Assembly (NCBI RefSeq): GCF_000147675.1
Contig: NZ_ADGQ01000073.1
Location: 1 to 47,777, forward strand
DNA: 47,777 nucleotides
Direction of reading: 5' to 3'
Origin: Peptostreptococcus stomatis DSM 17678
GTDB lineage: Bacteria; Bacillota; Clostridia; Peptostreptococcales; Peptostreptococcaceae
A program made the position numbers and the translations under genes. Within the stretch, counting starts at the first letter, position 1. Every line of letters begins with the position of its first letter. This document shows positions 19,561 to 27,689 of this stretch, one piece after another. The notes beneath the pieces are model-generated. The model made no database searches, was not told the origin of the DNA, and was given only the letters and a program-made list of their open reading frames with translations.

Positions 19561-20379
19561 CTATTTATTTAGGTCGTAAAGAAGTTTTTCTAATTTTTTC
19601 AAGCTATCATCTTTAGACTTATACTTGACCTTACCTTCTTCAAGTATATTATTGTTTATAGAGAAACTGATAAGAGTTGAATCTTTCATGTGTATATCTA
19701 TACTTGCTCCACCACCTACTTGTGGGTCTATATCATTCCACTTTTCTAGTGGTAAAGTCTCTAATTTAAAACCAGCTACCAGGTCTAAGAACTTATTTAT
19801 ATCATCCCTATTACTTATATCGTACTTGACAATTGGTGGATTAAGTCTTACGCTTATTCCCTCTACTCCAATGGATTTTAGGACCCTCAGCATTTCACAT
19901 AAACTATTAGCATCTGCTTCATGGGCCTCACCACTCTTATTAAAATAGCAGTCCCTGCCATCAATTTTTACAATCTTGTTGATAATTATCCTACCGCTAG
20001 GATTCGCATAGTAGATATGGATCCTATGGTGGTCTTCTATCCAACCTACTGACATTGACCCGTCAGCCTTAAAATGGTACCAATCGCCCCTTATCTTTCT
20101 CCAGCCATTATGGGCATATGAACCACTTGCATCCAAATAGTACCACTTGTTCCTGTCTTTTAGCCAGCCAGTCTTCATTTTTCCACTTCTATCAAAGTAG
20201 TACCAAGTGCCACATATCTTCTTCCAGGTATTTTTAACACCTAGTCCTTGCGAATAGTAGTACCACTGGTTGGATGACTTCTGCCAACCATCTCTAACCA
20301 CGGCTGACGATGCATTTGGTGTCAAAATTGCCATGGCTAGTGATAGGCACAAGGCCCCTCTTATTAGCTTATTTTTCAT
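19561..20379 (-). CDS. Secreted choline-binding-type (CW_1) repeat protein
   Basis: 272 residues. After a signal peptide (MKNKLIRGALCLSLAMAILT...ASSA) come four to five 20-residue repeats between about 30 and 130, with the aromatic pattern GTWYYFDRSGKMKTGW, NKWYYLDASGSYAHNGW and GDWYHFKADGSMSVGW. These are cell wall/choline-binding (glucan-binding-like) repeats that form a beta-solenoid binding wall choline or polysaccharide. The last 120 residues form a separate domain I do not recognise, with VKYDISNRDDINKFLDLV and a terminal KKLEKLLYDLNK helix. The start is set by GAGGAGGTTATTT before the ATG at 20377-20379; an in-frame start further up lacks a ribosome-binding site. The protein is anchored by a different module from its CWB2 neighbours. 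Confidence 0.85.
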   Translation of the reverse strand: MKNKLIRGALCLSLAMAILTPNASSAVVRDGWQKSSNQWYYYSQGLGVKNTWKKICGTWYYFDRSGKMKTGWLKDRNKWYYLDASGSYAHNGWRKIRGDWYHFKADGSMSVGWIEDHHRIHIYYANPSGRIIINKIVKIDGRDCYFNKSGEAHEADANSLCEMLRVLKSIGVEGISVRLNPPIVKYDISNRDDINKFLDLVAGFKLETLPLEKWNDIDPQVGGGASIDIHMKDSTLISFSINNNILEEGKVKYKSKDDSLKKLEKLLYDLNK

Positions 20380-20518
20380 AAATAACCTCCTCCTCAAGAA
20401 ATGAACTCTTTCCCTTAATTTAAAAATCCCTACATACAAGATTTAAATTCTGTCTAAAGATTATTGGCTAGTGTATGCATATAATCCTACAAATTACCAT
20501 ATTCAAGCCTCTGCCTGT

Positions 20519-21018
20519 CTACTTCAAGACTTCAATCTTTCCTGTTTCCTTGTTTTCAAATAACTTATCACCATTTTTGGCAGTCGCCCTACCATCCTTA
20601 TCAAACTCCAAGTTCTCCTTATTTTGGAATACGCCATTTTGGTCAGAGTAGTTGTAGCCAAGTACCTCTGCGTAGCTATAGCCCTTCTTTAGGTCTGGTA
20701 GGAATAAATACAGCTTACCATCTATAAAGACAGGTCCATTGGCATAAGTTCCATCACTGTATATAAAGAACCTACTATCACTTGTATCCTTCCACTGGCC
20801 TATCTCTCCCTTAAAGCTTTCCTTTGCAGTAGGCCTATACTTGCCTTCCCTGTCCACATAGTAGCGAGGGTAGAACATACCTTCTCTTGCATACTTATCT
20901 AGGTCGATTTTCACCTCTTCAGGGAATCCCTCTATCCAGGCATCCGTCCTCATATAACCAAAAATACCATCAACAGAGCCATCGTTAGGCCCAAAATTCT
21001 TTTGACTAGATTTTTCAT
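20519..21018 (-). pseudogene. Small exported protein with a frameshift after the signal sequence
   Basis: The good start is ATG at 21016-21018 behind AAGGAGGATTTTATT. It encodes MKNLVKRILGLTMALLMVFL, a signal peptide or membrane anchor, then stops at TGA (20950-20952). A 144-residue frame begins at the overlapping ATGA (20951-20953) and reads MRTDAWIEGFPEEVKIDLD to the stop at 20519, with no ribosome-binding site of its own. One extra T in the T5 tract (plus-strand A5 at 20960-20964) would join the two as ...LLMVFFGYMRTDAWIEGF. So this is a one-base frameshift, a sequencing error, or an on/off switch. The body (repeated short YSDGTYANGPVFIDGKLYLF-like strands) has no family I recognise. Confidence 0.6.
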
Positions 21019-21529
21019 AATAAAATCCTCCTTCAATTATAATAAATATTATTAAAATGATATTAGCTATTTATATTAGCTAATAATCGTCTATAAACCA
21101 TATTCTAAGACTAGATATTATGAATCTATAAAAAATATTGTCTTTTAGATTAGCGAGAATAATTAATTTTATACCCTTCCGTTTTTAAGTATATACCTAC
21201 TACTAGTATTAGTTAATACTTGAATTATATCAATCAAAAATATTTGTATATTATTAAATATCATCGCTATAATTATTTATTAATATTTCAAGTTTGCGTA
21301 TTTGTCAAATATCATTAGTGCACTTTTTTACTTTGAGAATTCTGTCAAATTACGAATTCAAGTCAGCAAGGACAGCTGATGAAACTATGGCATATATAAT
21401 ACTTATGGAAAAGTATAAAATACAAAAGGGCAACATTCATAACTATAAATTGGTTATGGATGCTGCCACATAATTTAATAGATTTTATTGATTTAAATTA
21501 TCACCAAAGATATTTAACATGGAACCTTT
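21019..21529. other. Very AT-rich 0.5-kb spacer with a possible gene remnant
   Basis: No complete gene is supported. On the plus strand, from about 21316 to 21472, an open frame without a proper start reads ...YEFKSARTADETMAYIILM EKYKIQ...YKLVMDAAT and stops with TAA. Its codon content looks more protein-like than the rest of the spacer, which suggests the 3' remnant of a lost gene. I do not recognise the family. Confidence 0.3.
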
Positions 21530-22975
21530 TTAATATGCCTTAGCAAATATTACCATATGGTCTGCCTTTTCACCTGTATAGAAGCACTTGTCTCCTAGAT
21601 CTTCCTGGGCAAATGGTATTACTCTTATTGTAGCACCTGTCAATTCCTTGATCTTAGCTTCGTTTTCAGCATTGTCCTTCCACATTACCTTGGCAAAGCC
21701 CTTCTTATTTTCTATGATATCAACGAATTCATCCATATTATAGGCTGGATAGATTCTTTCATCCCTATACTTTTTAGCCTTTTCAAATAGGTTCTTCTGG
21801 ATGTCATCCAATAGTGTAGATACCTGGTCAGCTACTGTATCCAATGACATTTCAGACTTAGTTAACTCGTCTCTTCTGAAGGCTAGGGCCTGGTTTTTTT
21901 CGATATCCTTTGGTCCTATTTCCAGTCTTACTGGTATACCCTTCATTTCTGCATCATTGAACTTGTATCCTGGGCTGTAGTTGCTTCTATCGTCAACCTC
22001 TACTGTAATTCCCTTAGCCTTTAGGTCAGCTGCTACCTTGTCTACTACTTCCATTACTCCACCCTTGTTGGCAGCTATAGGTATGATTATTACCTGAGTT
22101 GGGGCCATCTTTGGTGGTAGTACTAAACCTCTGTTGTCAGAGTGTACCATGATTAGACCACCTATTAGTCTAGTTGAGATACCCCATGAAGTATGGTATG
22201 GGTGGGCCAGGTTACCGTCCCTATCTGAGAAAGTGATATCAAAGGCCTTAGTGAAGTGCTGGCCTAGGAAGTGAGATGTACCGGACTGTAGGGCCTTACC
22301 ATCATGCATCATAGCCTCTATAGTGTATGTATCAGATGCACCTGCAAATTTTTCGCTTTCAGACTTCTTACCATCTATTACTGGTATTGCCATTAGGTCT
22401 TCTGCTACCTTCTTGTATGTAGCCAACTGCTGTAGTGTTTCATCTATAGCTTCCTGTTCTGTCTCATGGATTGTATGACCTTCCTGCCATAAGAATTCTG
22501 ATGTTCTAAGGAATGGTCTAGTTGACTTTTCCCACCTAACTACCGAGTTCCACTGGTTGTATAGGAAAGGTAGCTGCCTATATGAGTTTAACCACTTGGC
22601 ATACATCGTACATATGATAGTTTCTGATGTTGGTCTTACTGCTAGTCTTTCTTCTAGGACCTTGTTACCACCCTGAGTTACCCAGGCAACTTCTGGTGCA
22701 AAACCTTCTACGTGTTCCGCTTCCTTGTTTAATAGACTTTCTGGTATCAATAGAGGAAAGTATACATTCTTATGACCTGTTTCCTTGAATAGGCCATCTG
22801 CATAGTCCCTGATTTTTTCCCATAAAGCAAACCCGTATGGCTTTATTACCATGAATCCCTTTATTGGGGCATAGTCTACTAGGTCTGTCTTTGTTATTAC
22901 GTCTGTGTACCACTGGGCGAAGTCATCTTCCATTGGCGTGATGGCTTCTACAAATTGATTTTCTTTCTTTGCCAT
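21530..22975 (-). CDS. proS: Proline--tRNA ligase (short, archaeal/eukaryote-like type)
   Basis: 481 residues. Class II synthetase that charges tRNA-Pro in the cytoplasm. The start FVEAITPMEDDFAQWYTDV, motif 2 region RWEKSTRPFLRTSEFLWQEGHT, motif 3 region GTSHFLGQHFTKAFDI...SWGISTRLIGGLIM, and the anticodon-binding domain with PTQVIIIPIA all mark the shorter ProS type without the INS editing insertion. The C-terminus ends in the zinc-binding-like domain and MVIFAKAY, the usual terminal tyrosine. The ATG follows TAGGAGGAATAAGAAA. It is controlled by the T-box leader upstream. Confidence 0.97.
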   Translation of the reverse strand: MAKKENQFVEAITPMEDDFAQWYTDVITKTDLVDYAPIKGFMVIKPYGFALWEKIRDYADGLFKETGHKNVYFPLLIPESLLNKEAEHVEGFAPEVAWVTQGGNKVLEERLAVRPTSETIICTMYAKWLNSYRQLPFLYNQWNSVVRWEKSTRPFLRTSEFLWQEGHTIHETEQEAIDETLQQLATYKKVAEDLMAIPVIDGKKSESEKFAGASDTYTIEAMMHDGKALQSGTSHFLGQHFTKAFDITFSDRDGNLAHPYHTSWGISTRLIGGLIMVHSDNRGLVLPPKMAPTQVIIIPIAANKGGVMEVVDKVAADLKAKGITVEVDDRSNYSPGYKFNDAEMKGIPVRLEIGPKDIEKNQALAFRRDELTKSEMSLDTVADQVSTLLDDIQKNLFEKAKKYRDERIYPAYNMDEFVDIIENKKGFAKVMWKDNAENEAKIKELTGATIRVIPFAQEDLGDKCFYTGEKADHMVIFAKAY

Positions 22976-23030
22976 TTTCTTATTCCTCCTAAAATGTTAA
23001 ATTTACCTTTTTAACAGCCTTGAAGAACAT

Positions 23031-23274
23031 AAAAAAGCCCTTCGTCTCCTATAAAAAGAGACGAAAGGCTGTTAGTTTCCGCGGTACCACTCTTATTAGT
23101 CAGGATATCCTGACTCCCTCGATAGAATATAACGGTTCAAACCGTGGAGATTGTTACCTCTCCAAGCTAAAAGGCTGGTTCATCAGTTTTGATATAGGAC
23201 CTTCCACCAAGTGGCCCCTCTCTGGTAAATCTCTGCCAACTACTATCCCTTTATCGTAGCCTTTATATTGGTAT
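23031..23274 (-). promoter_or_regulatory. Proline T-box riboswitch upstream of proS
   Basis: The hallmark T-box GTGGTACCGCGG is at 23079-23090 (minus strand), with TGGT able to pair with the ACCA end of tRNA-Pro. The specifier loop reads TGAACCAG, placing the proline codon CCA at 23176-23178. The competing terminator (CCTTTCGTCTC with GAGACGAAGGG, then T6) is at 23031-23069. Uncharged tRNA-Pro should stabilise the antiterminator and switch proS on. Confidence 0.93.
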
Positions 23275-23280
23275 GCCATT

Positions 23281-23309
23281 ATCATACACCCTGAAACTAT
23301 TCTTGTCAA
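23281..23309 (-). promoter_or_regulatory. proS promoter
   Basis: Minus strand TTGACA (23304-23309), 17-base spacer, TATGAT (23281-23286), just before the T-box leader. A second TTGACA lies about 25 bases further up. Confidence 0.75.
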
Positions 23310-23402
23310 TATATTTATTTATTTTGCCTGTCAAGTATTTGCTAGCTCTAACATTGACCTAGCCTAGACCCATTTTACCTTCTTCTTAGAGGTCTTTTAT
23401 AT

Positions 23403-24494
23403 CTAGTTTCCAACCTTGGCAAATATCATCCTACCTGCTGGTGTCTGTAGTATAGATGTTACAACTACCTTCTTGGTTTCACCTATATACTTTCTACCAT
23501 TTTCAACAACTATCATAGTACCATCATCCAGGTAGGCCACACCCTGCTGGTTTTCCTTACCTTCCTTGACTATGCTTATTACCATTTCTTCGCCTGGTAT
23601 TGCTATAGGCTTAACTGCATTGGCTAACTCATTGATATTCAATACGTCAACCCCCTGAACCTGGGCAACCTTATTTAGGTTATAGTCATTAGTTACCACC
23701 TTACCATTTAGGACGGATGCCAACTTTAGGAGCTTGATATCTACCTCTGCTATATCGTCAAAGTCCTGGTCTGTAACCTCTACCTCTATATTTCCCTCTT
23801 CTTGGATTATATTTAAGATATCCAGACCCCTTCTACCCCTGACCCTCTTCATATCGTCAGCTGAGTCTGCTATATGCCTTAATTCATCCAAGACAAACTG
23901 GGGGATTACTAGCTTACCTTCAATAAAGCCTGTCTTGCAGATATCTGCCATCCTACCATCTATTATTACTGATGTATCCAGTACCTTTGGTGGTATGTTT
24001 TTCTTTTGTTTCTTTGACTTGTCTTCCTTGTCCTTCTTTTCCTTATCAGGATTTTGTCTCAACCTTATTAGGGTCTTGATCTCGCTCTTACTCCTCATCC
24101 CTATCCTAATTCCCAGTAGACCTAGTAGTACATATGATATGATTGATAGGACTGGTCCTACTACATATATCTTTTCCAATAAGCCACTGATCAAGGATGC
24201 TATCAAGAAGCCTATTAAAAGTCCCACTGAACCCAAGATAATATCTATCTGTGAGTATGCGGACATTTCCTTGTCAAAAACCTTGCCCAACTTTTTCAAT
24301 CGTCTGTTTATGGCCGGTTCACTGACGAAGAATATTAAAGCCACAAGTATACCTGCTGCTACACCAGCTATATAGCCATATGTAGTATTGCCAAACTGCA
24401 GCTGCTTTATCGGCTTCATCAATGAAATATATAGGGTAGTTGTTAGGGCAAAACCAACTATGGCCACTATAAATCTTCTTAACTTATTAATCAT
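23403..24494 (-). CDS. YacL-type membrane PIN/TRAM domain protein
   Basis: 363 residues. Four hydrophobic segments in the first 130 residues anchor it in the membrane. A Lys-rich linker follows, then a PIN nuclease-like domain beginning VLDTSVIIDGR with conserved acidic residues (the Asp of LDTS, the Glu of LDELRHIAD, and VTNDYNLNKVA) and a C-terminal TRAM domain (PIAIPGEEMVISIVKEGK...). This is the layout of Bacillus YacL. It may act on RNA, but its target is not known. The order radA-disA-yacL is the same as in Bacillus (radA-disA-yacL). The start follows GGGAGGAAAATT, and the gap from disA is 30 bases. Confidence 0.9.
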   Translation of the reverse strand: MINKLRRFIVAIVGFALTTTLYISLMKPIKQLQFGNTTYGYIAGVAAGILVALIFFVSEPAINRRLKKLGKVFDKEMSAYSQIDIILGSVGLLIGFLIASLISGLLEKIYVVGPVLSIISYVLLGLLGIRIGMRSKSEIKTLIRLRQNPDKEKKDKEDKSKKQKKNIPPKVLDTSVIIDGRMADICKTGFIEGKLVIPQFVLDELRHIADSADDMKRVRGRRGLDILNIIQEEGNIEVEVTDQDFDDIAEVDIKLLKLASVLNGKVVTNDYNLNKVAQVQGVDVLNINELANAVKPIAIPGEEMVISIVKEGKENQQGVAYLDDGTMIVVENGRKYIGETKKVVVTSILQTPAGRMIFAKVGN

Positions 24495-24524
24495 AATTTT
24501 CCTCCCGTAGACAGGATGATAATA

Positions 24525-25601
24525 TTAAATTTGTCTATCCAAAACTGCCAATCTCTTCATTTTTATAAGTCCATTTCTAATATAAGTAGCCCTTATTTCA
24601 CCAATTCCGTCCACTTCATCAAGTTCTTCTATACTGGCTTCTAGTATATCCTGGAAGCTTCCAAAATGTTCTATAAGATTATCTATAATTCCTTCTGGCA
24701 ATTTATGGATCTTGTTCAGTAGCCTATAACCCCTAGTTGTGGTTGGCTTGTCCAAATTTTCGTTATAGCCTGAAAAGCCCATAATTTTTGCTATTTTACT
24801 TAGATCGACTAGTTCTTCATCTGAAAGGGCGCTCATCTTCTTTTTAAAGTTCTTTTTGCTGACGTCCTCAAATACATAATCTTTTATTATCAAATCCTGG
24901 TCATCTCTTGTCTTACCAATTAATTGCTCATACTGACTCCTGATTAAGACACCTTCATTTCCTAGGGCTAGTAGGTACCTCTCCATCACTCCTGTAATCC
25001 TCAATACCATCTCTACTTTTGACATGGCAAAGACTACGTCATATATGGTTACCATATCTGCAAACTCTAGGGCATTTAGGTTCAATACGGCCTGCTCCTG
25101 GGAAGCCTTGGCCCTTTCTAGTGTTTGGAATGCCTGGTTGGCTTTTGAAAATAGGGTTGGTGTATCCTGGACTACATACTTCTTCCTATCCTTGTATATG
25201 GTTATAATAGACCTTCTCTGTGATATTGCTATCACTATAGACTTGGTCTGCCTGGCAACTCTTTCGGCAGTCCTATGCCTGGTACCTGTTTCTGTAGTAG
25301 ATACATTTGGGTCCGGCATCAATTGGGTATTAGCAAATAGTATCTTTTCTATATTCTTATCCAATACTATGGCCCCATCCATCTTGGCCAACTCATATAG
25401 GGATGACGGAGTATAGTCTGCATTTAGCTCAAACCCCCCATCTACAAGGGATAGGATTTGGTCGTTTTCAGCAACTACAATCAGACCTCCTGTATTGGCC
25501 ATCAGGACATTGTCTAGACCTCTTCTAAGGGGTGAGCCTGGTGATATCATTCTCAATATCTCATCCATTTCATCATTGGTAAAAATATCAAACTTATCCA
25601 T
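24525..25601 (-). CDS. disA: DNA integrity scanning protein, diadenylate cyclase
   Basis: 358 residues. DisA makes cyclic di-AMP from two ATP and pauses at branched DNA. The DAC domain has the catalytic DGA (75-77) and GTRHRTAER (106-114) motifs. A linker helical domain (about 150-290) and a C-terminal helix-hairpin-helix DNA-binding domain (DNLIEHFGSFQDILEASIEEL DEVDGIGEIRA) follow. The ATG at 25599-25601 follows GGGAGGTTAGT, which is the end of radA itself; the stop of radA and this start are one base apart. An in-frame GTG further up (25620-25622) lies inside radA and has no suitable site. The neighbour radA fits its DNA-repair role. Confidence 0.97.
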   Translation of the reverse strand: MDKFDIFTNDEMDEILRMISPGSPLRRGLDNVLMANTGGLIVVAENDQILSLVDGGFELNADYTPSSLYELAKMDGAIVLDKNIEKILFANTQLMPDPNVSTTETGTRHRTAERVARQTKSIVIAISQRRSIITIYKDRKKYVVQDTPTLFSKANQAFQTLERAKASQEQAVLNLNALEFADMVTIYDVVFAMSKVEMVLRITGVMERYLLALGNEGVLIRSQYEQLIGKTRDDQDLIIKDYVFEDVSKKNFKKKMSALSDEELVDLSKIAKIMGFSGYNENLDKPTTTRGYRLLNKIHKLPEGIIDNLIEHFGSFQDILEASIEELDEVDGIGEIRATYIRNGLIKMKRLAVLDRQI

Positions 25602-25602
25602 A

Positions 25603-26982
25603 CTAACCTCCCAAAACTTCACGTATGGCCTGTCTTAGGTTGTATACAGGCACCAATTCAATCCTATAATCCTTCTTAAATTCGTCCAGGTAGTTACCCT
25701 TAGGTATTACCATCTTTTTAAAGCCCAGCTTTTCACATTCCATAATTCTTTTTTCGATAAAACTCACTGTCCTCAACTCACCAGTCAGGCCTATCTCTCC
25801 AGTTACCACCACACTGGCATCTACTGGTATATTCCTGAAACTTGATGCTATAGCTAGGGCTATACCCAAGTCCATTGAAGGTTCATTAATCCTTAGTCCA
25901 CCGATTATATTTACAAAAACATCCTGGCTCTGGACCTGCATACCTATTACCTTTTCCAAGACTGCCAGTATCAGGGCCACCCTGTTGTTGTCTACACCTG
26001 TTGTGGTCCTCCTAGGATAACCAAAGTTTGTAGGTGCTACCAATGCCTGTAGCTCTAGTAGCATGGACCTGGTTCCTTCTACTGTAGATACAATTACTGA
26101 TCCCGACACATCATTTGGCTTTTCTGCTATTAGGACCTTGGATGGGTTCTCCAGTTCTACTAGGCCATCTGACTTCATTTCAAATACTCCCAGCTCATTT
26201 GTAGACCCAAAACGGTTTTTTACAGCCCTTAAAAGCCTATAGGTATTGTATCTTTCTCCTTCAAAATACAAGACCGTATCCACCATGTGTTCTAGTAACT
26301 TTGGACCTGCCAGGGCCCCCTCTTTAGTTACATGTCCAACTATAAAGGTTGATATTGACTTGGATTTGGATATCTTCATAAACTTGGATGTACCTTCCTT
26401 TATCTGGCTTATGGTACCTGGTGCTGAGTTTATCTCCGGTGATATCATAGTCTGTATGGAGTCAACTATGACCATGTCCGGTTCTACTTCTGCTATTTGT
26501 AATTCAATAGCTGCAAGGTTATTCTCCGTATATATGTATAGGTTGTCTGACGAAACCTTGAGCCTCTTGGCCCTCATCTTTATCTGGCTTTCACTTTCTT
26601 CTCCCGATATATATAGGACCTTCTTGCCTGTTTCTGCCACATTGTTGGATACCTGTAAAAGTAGGGTAGACTTACCAATACCCGGATCTCCCCCTACCAA
26701 GACCAGTGAGCCTGGTATCACACCACCACCCAGGACCCTGTCGAGCTCTGGTATACTGGTAGAAAACCTCTCCTCCCTCTTTGGAGCTATGGAATTTATC
26801 TTGACTGGCCTGCTAGTTGACCTAGATGCCTGCCTGGCCAATGATTGTTGCTTTGGAGTCATTTTTTCCTCGATTTCCTCCACAAATGTATTCCATTGCA
26901 GGCATTCTGGACACTTGCCCAGCCACTTAGGGTTTTCATAACCACAGTTTTGACATACGTACTTAGATTTAACCTTTGCCAT
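25603..26982 (-). CDS. radA: DNA repair protein RadA (Sms), branch-migration ATPase
   Basis: 459 residues. Order: a C4 zinc finger (CQNCGYENPKWLGKCPEC), a RecA-like ATPase with Walker A GGDPGIGKSTLL and Walker B MVIVDSIQTM, the RadA-specific KNRFG motif (VKNRFGSTNELG), and a C-terminal Lon-protease-like domain (GGLRINEPSMDLGIALAIAS). It helps process recombination intermediates. The ATG at 26980-26982 gives the usual MAKVKSKYVC start; GGAGGT is 13 bases upstream, a long spacing. An in-frame GTG at 26995-26997 overlaps that site. First gene of radA-disA-yacL. Confidence 0.97.
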   Translation of the reverse strand: MAKVKSKYVCQNCGYENPKWLGKCPECLQWNTFVEEIEEKMTPKQQSLARQASRSTSRPVKINSIAPKREERFSTSIPELDRVLGGGVIPGSLVLVGGDPGIGKSTLLLQVSNNVAETGKKVLYISGEESESQIKMRAKRLKVSSDNLYIYTENNLAAIELQIAEVEPDMVIVDSIQTMISPEINSAPGTISQIKEGTSKFMKISKSKSISTFIVGHVTKEGALAGPKLLEHMVDTVLYFEGERYNTYRLLRAVKNRFGSTNELGVFEMKSDGLVELENPSKVLIAEKPNDVSGSVIVSTVEGTRSMLLELQALVAPTNFGYPRRTTTGVDNNRVALILAVLEKVIGMQVQSQDVFVNIIGGLRINEPSMDLGIALAIASSFRNIPVDASVVVTGEIGLTGELRTVSFIEKRIMECEKLGFKKMVIPKGNYLDEFKKDYRIELVPVYNLRQAIREVLGG

Positions 26983-27036
26983 AAAGTTTAACAACACCTC
27001 CTTAAATCAACCTTAAAGTATACAATTCATCATTTT

Positions 27037-27045
27037 ATTATATCA
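27037..27045 (-). promoter_or_regulatory. Extended -10 promoter of the radA-disA operon
   Basis: Minus strand TGATATAAT, an extended -10 with TG one base before TATAAT. There is no clear -35. The same TGATATAAT also occurs before the Fur-family gene and before the DUF2232 gene. Confidence 0.5.
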
Positions 27046-27100
27046 TATTTTTCTTATTGTATGTATCTTCAGTATTTTTTCATTTTGAACTTGTTTTTTT

Positions 27101-27128
27101 AAAGTTTAGATAGCCTGGTCTAAACTTT
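27101..27128. repeat. 10-bp inverted repeat between radA and the PspC gene
   Basis: AAAGTTTAGA (27101-27110) and TCTAAACTTT (27119-27128) are perfect arms around TAGCCTGG. There is no T-run on the correct side of either strand, so it is not a terminator. It lies between the divergent promoters of radA and pspC, where an operator would be expected. Confidence 0.5.
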
Positions 27129-27156
27129 ACTTGCAATATATAACAGGCACTTTTTC

Positions 27157-27185
27157 TTGAATAGACCTTTAAAATATGCTATATT
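27157..27185 (+). promoter_or_regulatory. Promoter of the PspC-domain gene
   Basis: TTGAAT (27157-27162), 17-base spacer, TATATT (27180-27185), about 50 bases before the start codon. Confidence 0.55.
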
Positions 27186-27234
27186 TAGGTAGATAAGGTG
27201 ACTGATGAAATTAGTTCTTTCAAGGAGGTCTAAA

Positions 27235-27453
27235 ATGTACAACAATAATGAAAAAAGATATTTGAGAAAATCTAGATCAGACAAGATGATTGCAGGTGTA
27301 TGTGGTGGCTTGGCTAAGTACCTGGGTGTTGATTCTACCATGGTAAGGTTGGCTTGGGCTATATGTGCAGTCTTCGCTGGAGCAGGCCTATTATTATATA
27401 TACTAGCAGCTATAATCATACCTTATGAATCAGACTACTATAACCAGTACTAG
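27235..27453 (+). CDS. PspC domain-containing small membrane protein
   Basis: 72 residues, close to a bare PspC domain. The signature KRYLRKSRSDKMIAGVCGGLAKYLGVD is followed by VRLAWAICAVFAGAGLLLYILAAIIIP, a single long membrane segment, and a short polar tail. PspC proteins sense or respond to envelope stress. The start ATG follows AAGGAGGTCTAAA; an in-frame ATG 30 bases earlier has no site. It is a single gene with its own promoter and a strong terminator. Confidence 0.9.
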   Translation: MYNNNEKRYLRKSRSDKMIAGVCGGLAKYLGVDSTMVRLAWAICAVFAGAGLLLYILAAIIIPYESDYYNQY

Positions 27454-27514
27454 GATTTTATCCTAGGTGATTTTTAAGGCTAGATTTTTTGGACAAGAAT
27501 ATACCCTTTCTTTT

Positions 27515-27543
27515 AAAAACGGACGCTTTTAGCGTCTTTTTTT
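27515..27543 (+). terminator. Terminator of the PspC gene
   Basis: GACGC (27522-27526) and GCGTC (27532-27536) around TTTTA, followed by seven T residues and preceded by an A tract that can extend the stem. Confidence 0.8.
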
Positions 27544-27689
27544 ATAAGAGTTTACTATCTGAAACTAGTCTTAGCCTAATATAAATCACAAGAAAACATT
27601 TTCTTATAATTTATATTATATTTTTTGTATTGTATATTCTATAATACGCTTTTTTGATATATAATATTGGATATAAAGGGGGTATTATT

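Noticed and set aside
27120-27419. Minus-strand 99-codon frame opposite the PspC gene
   Set aside because: The plus strand encodes a clear PspC domain with promoter, ribosome-binding site and terminator; the reverse frame has none.
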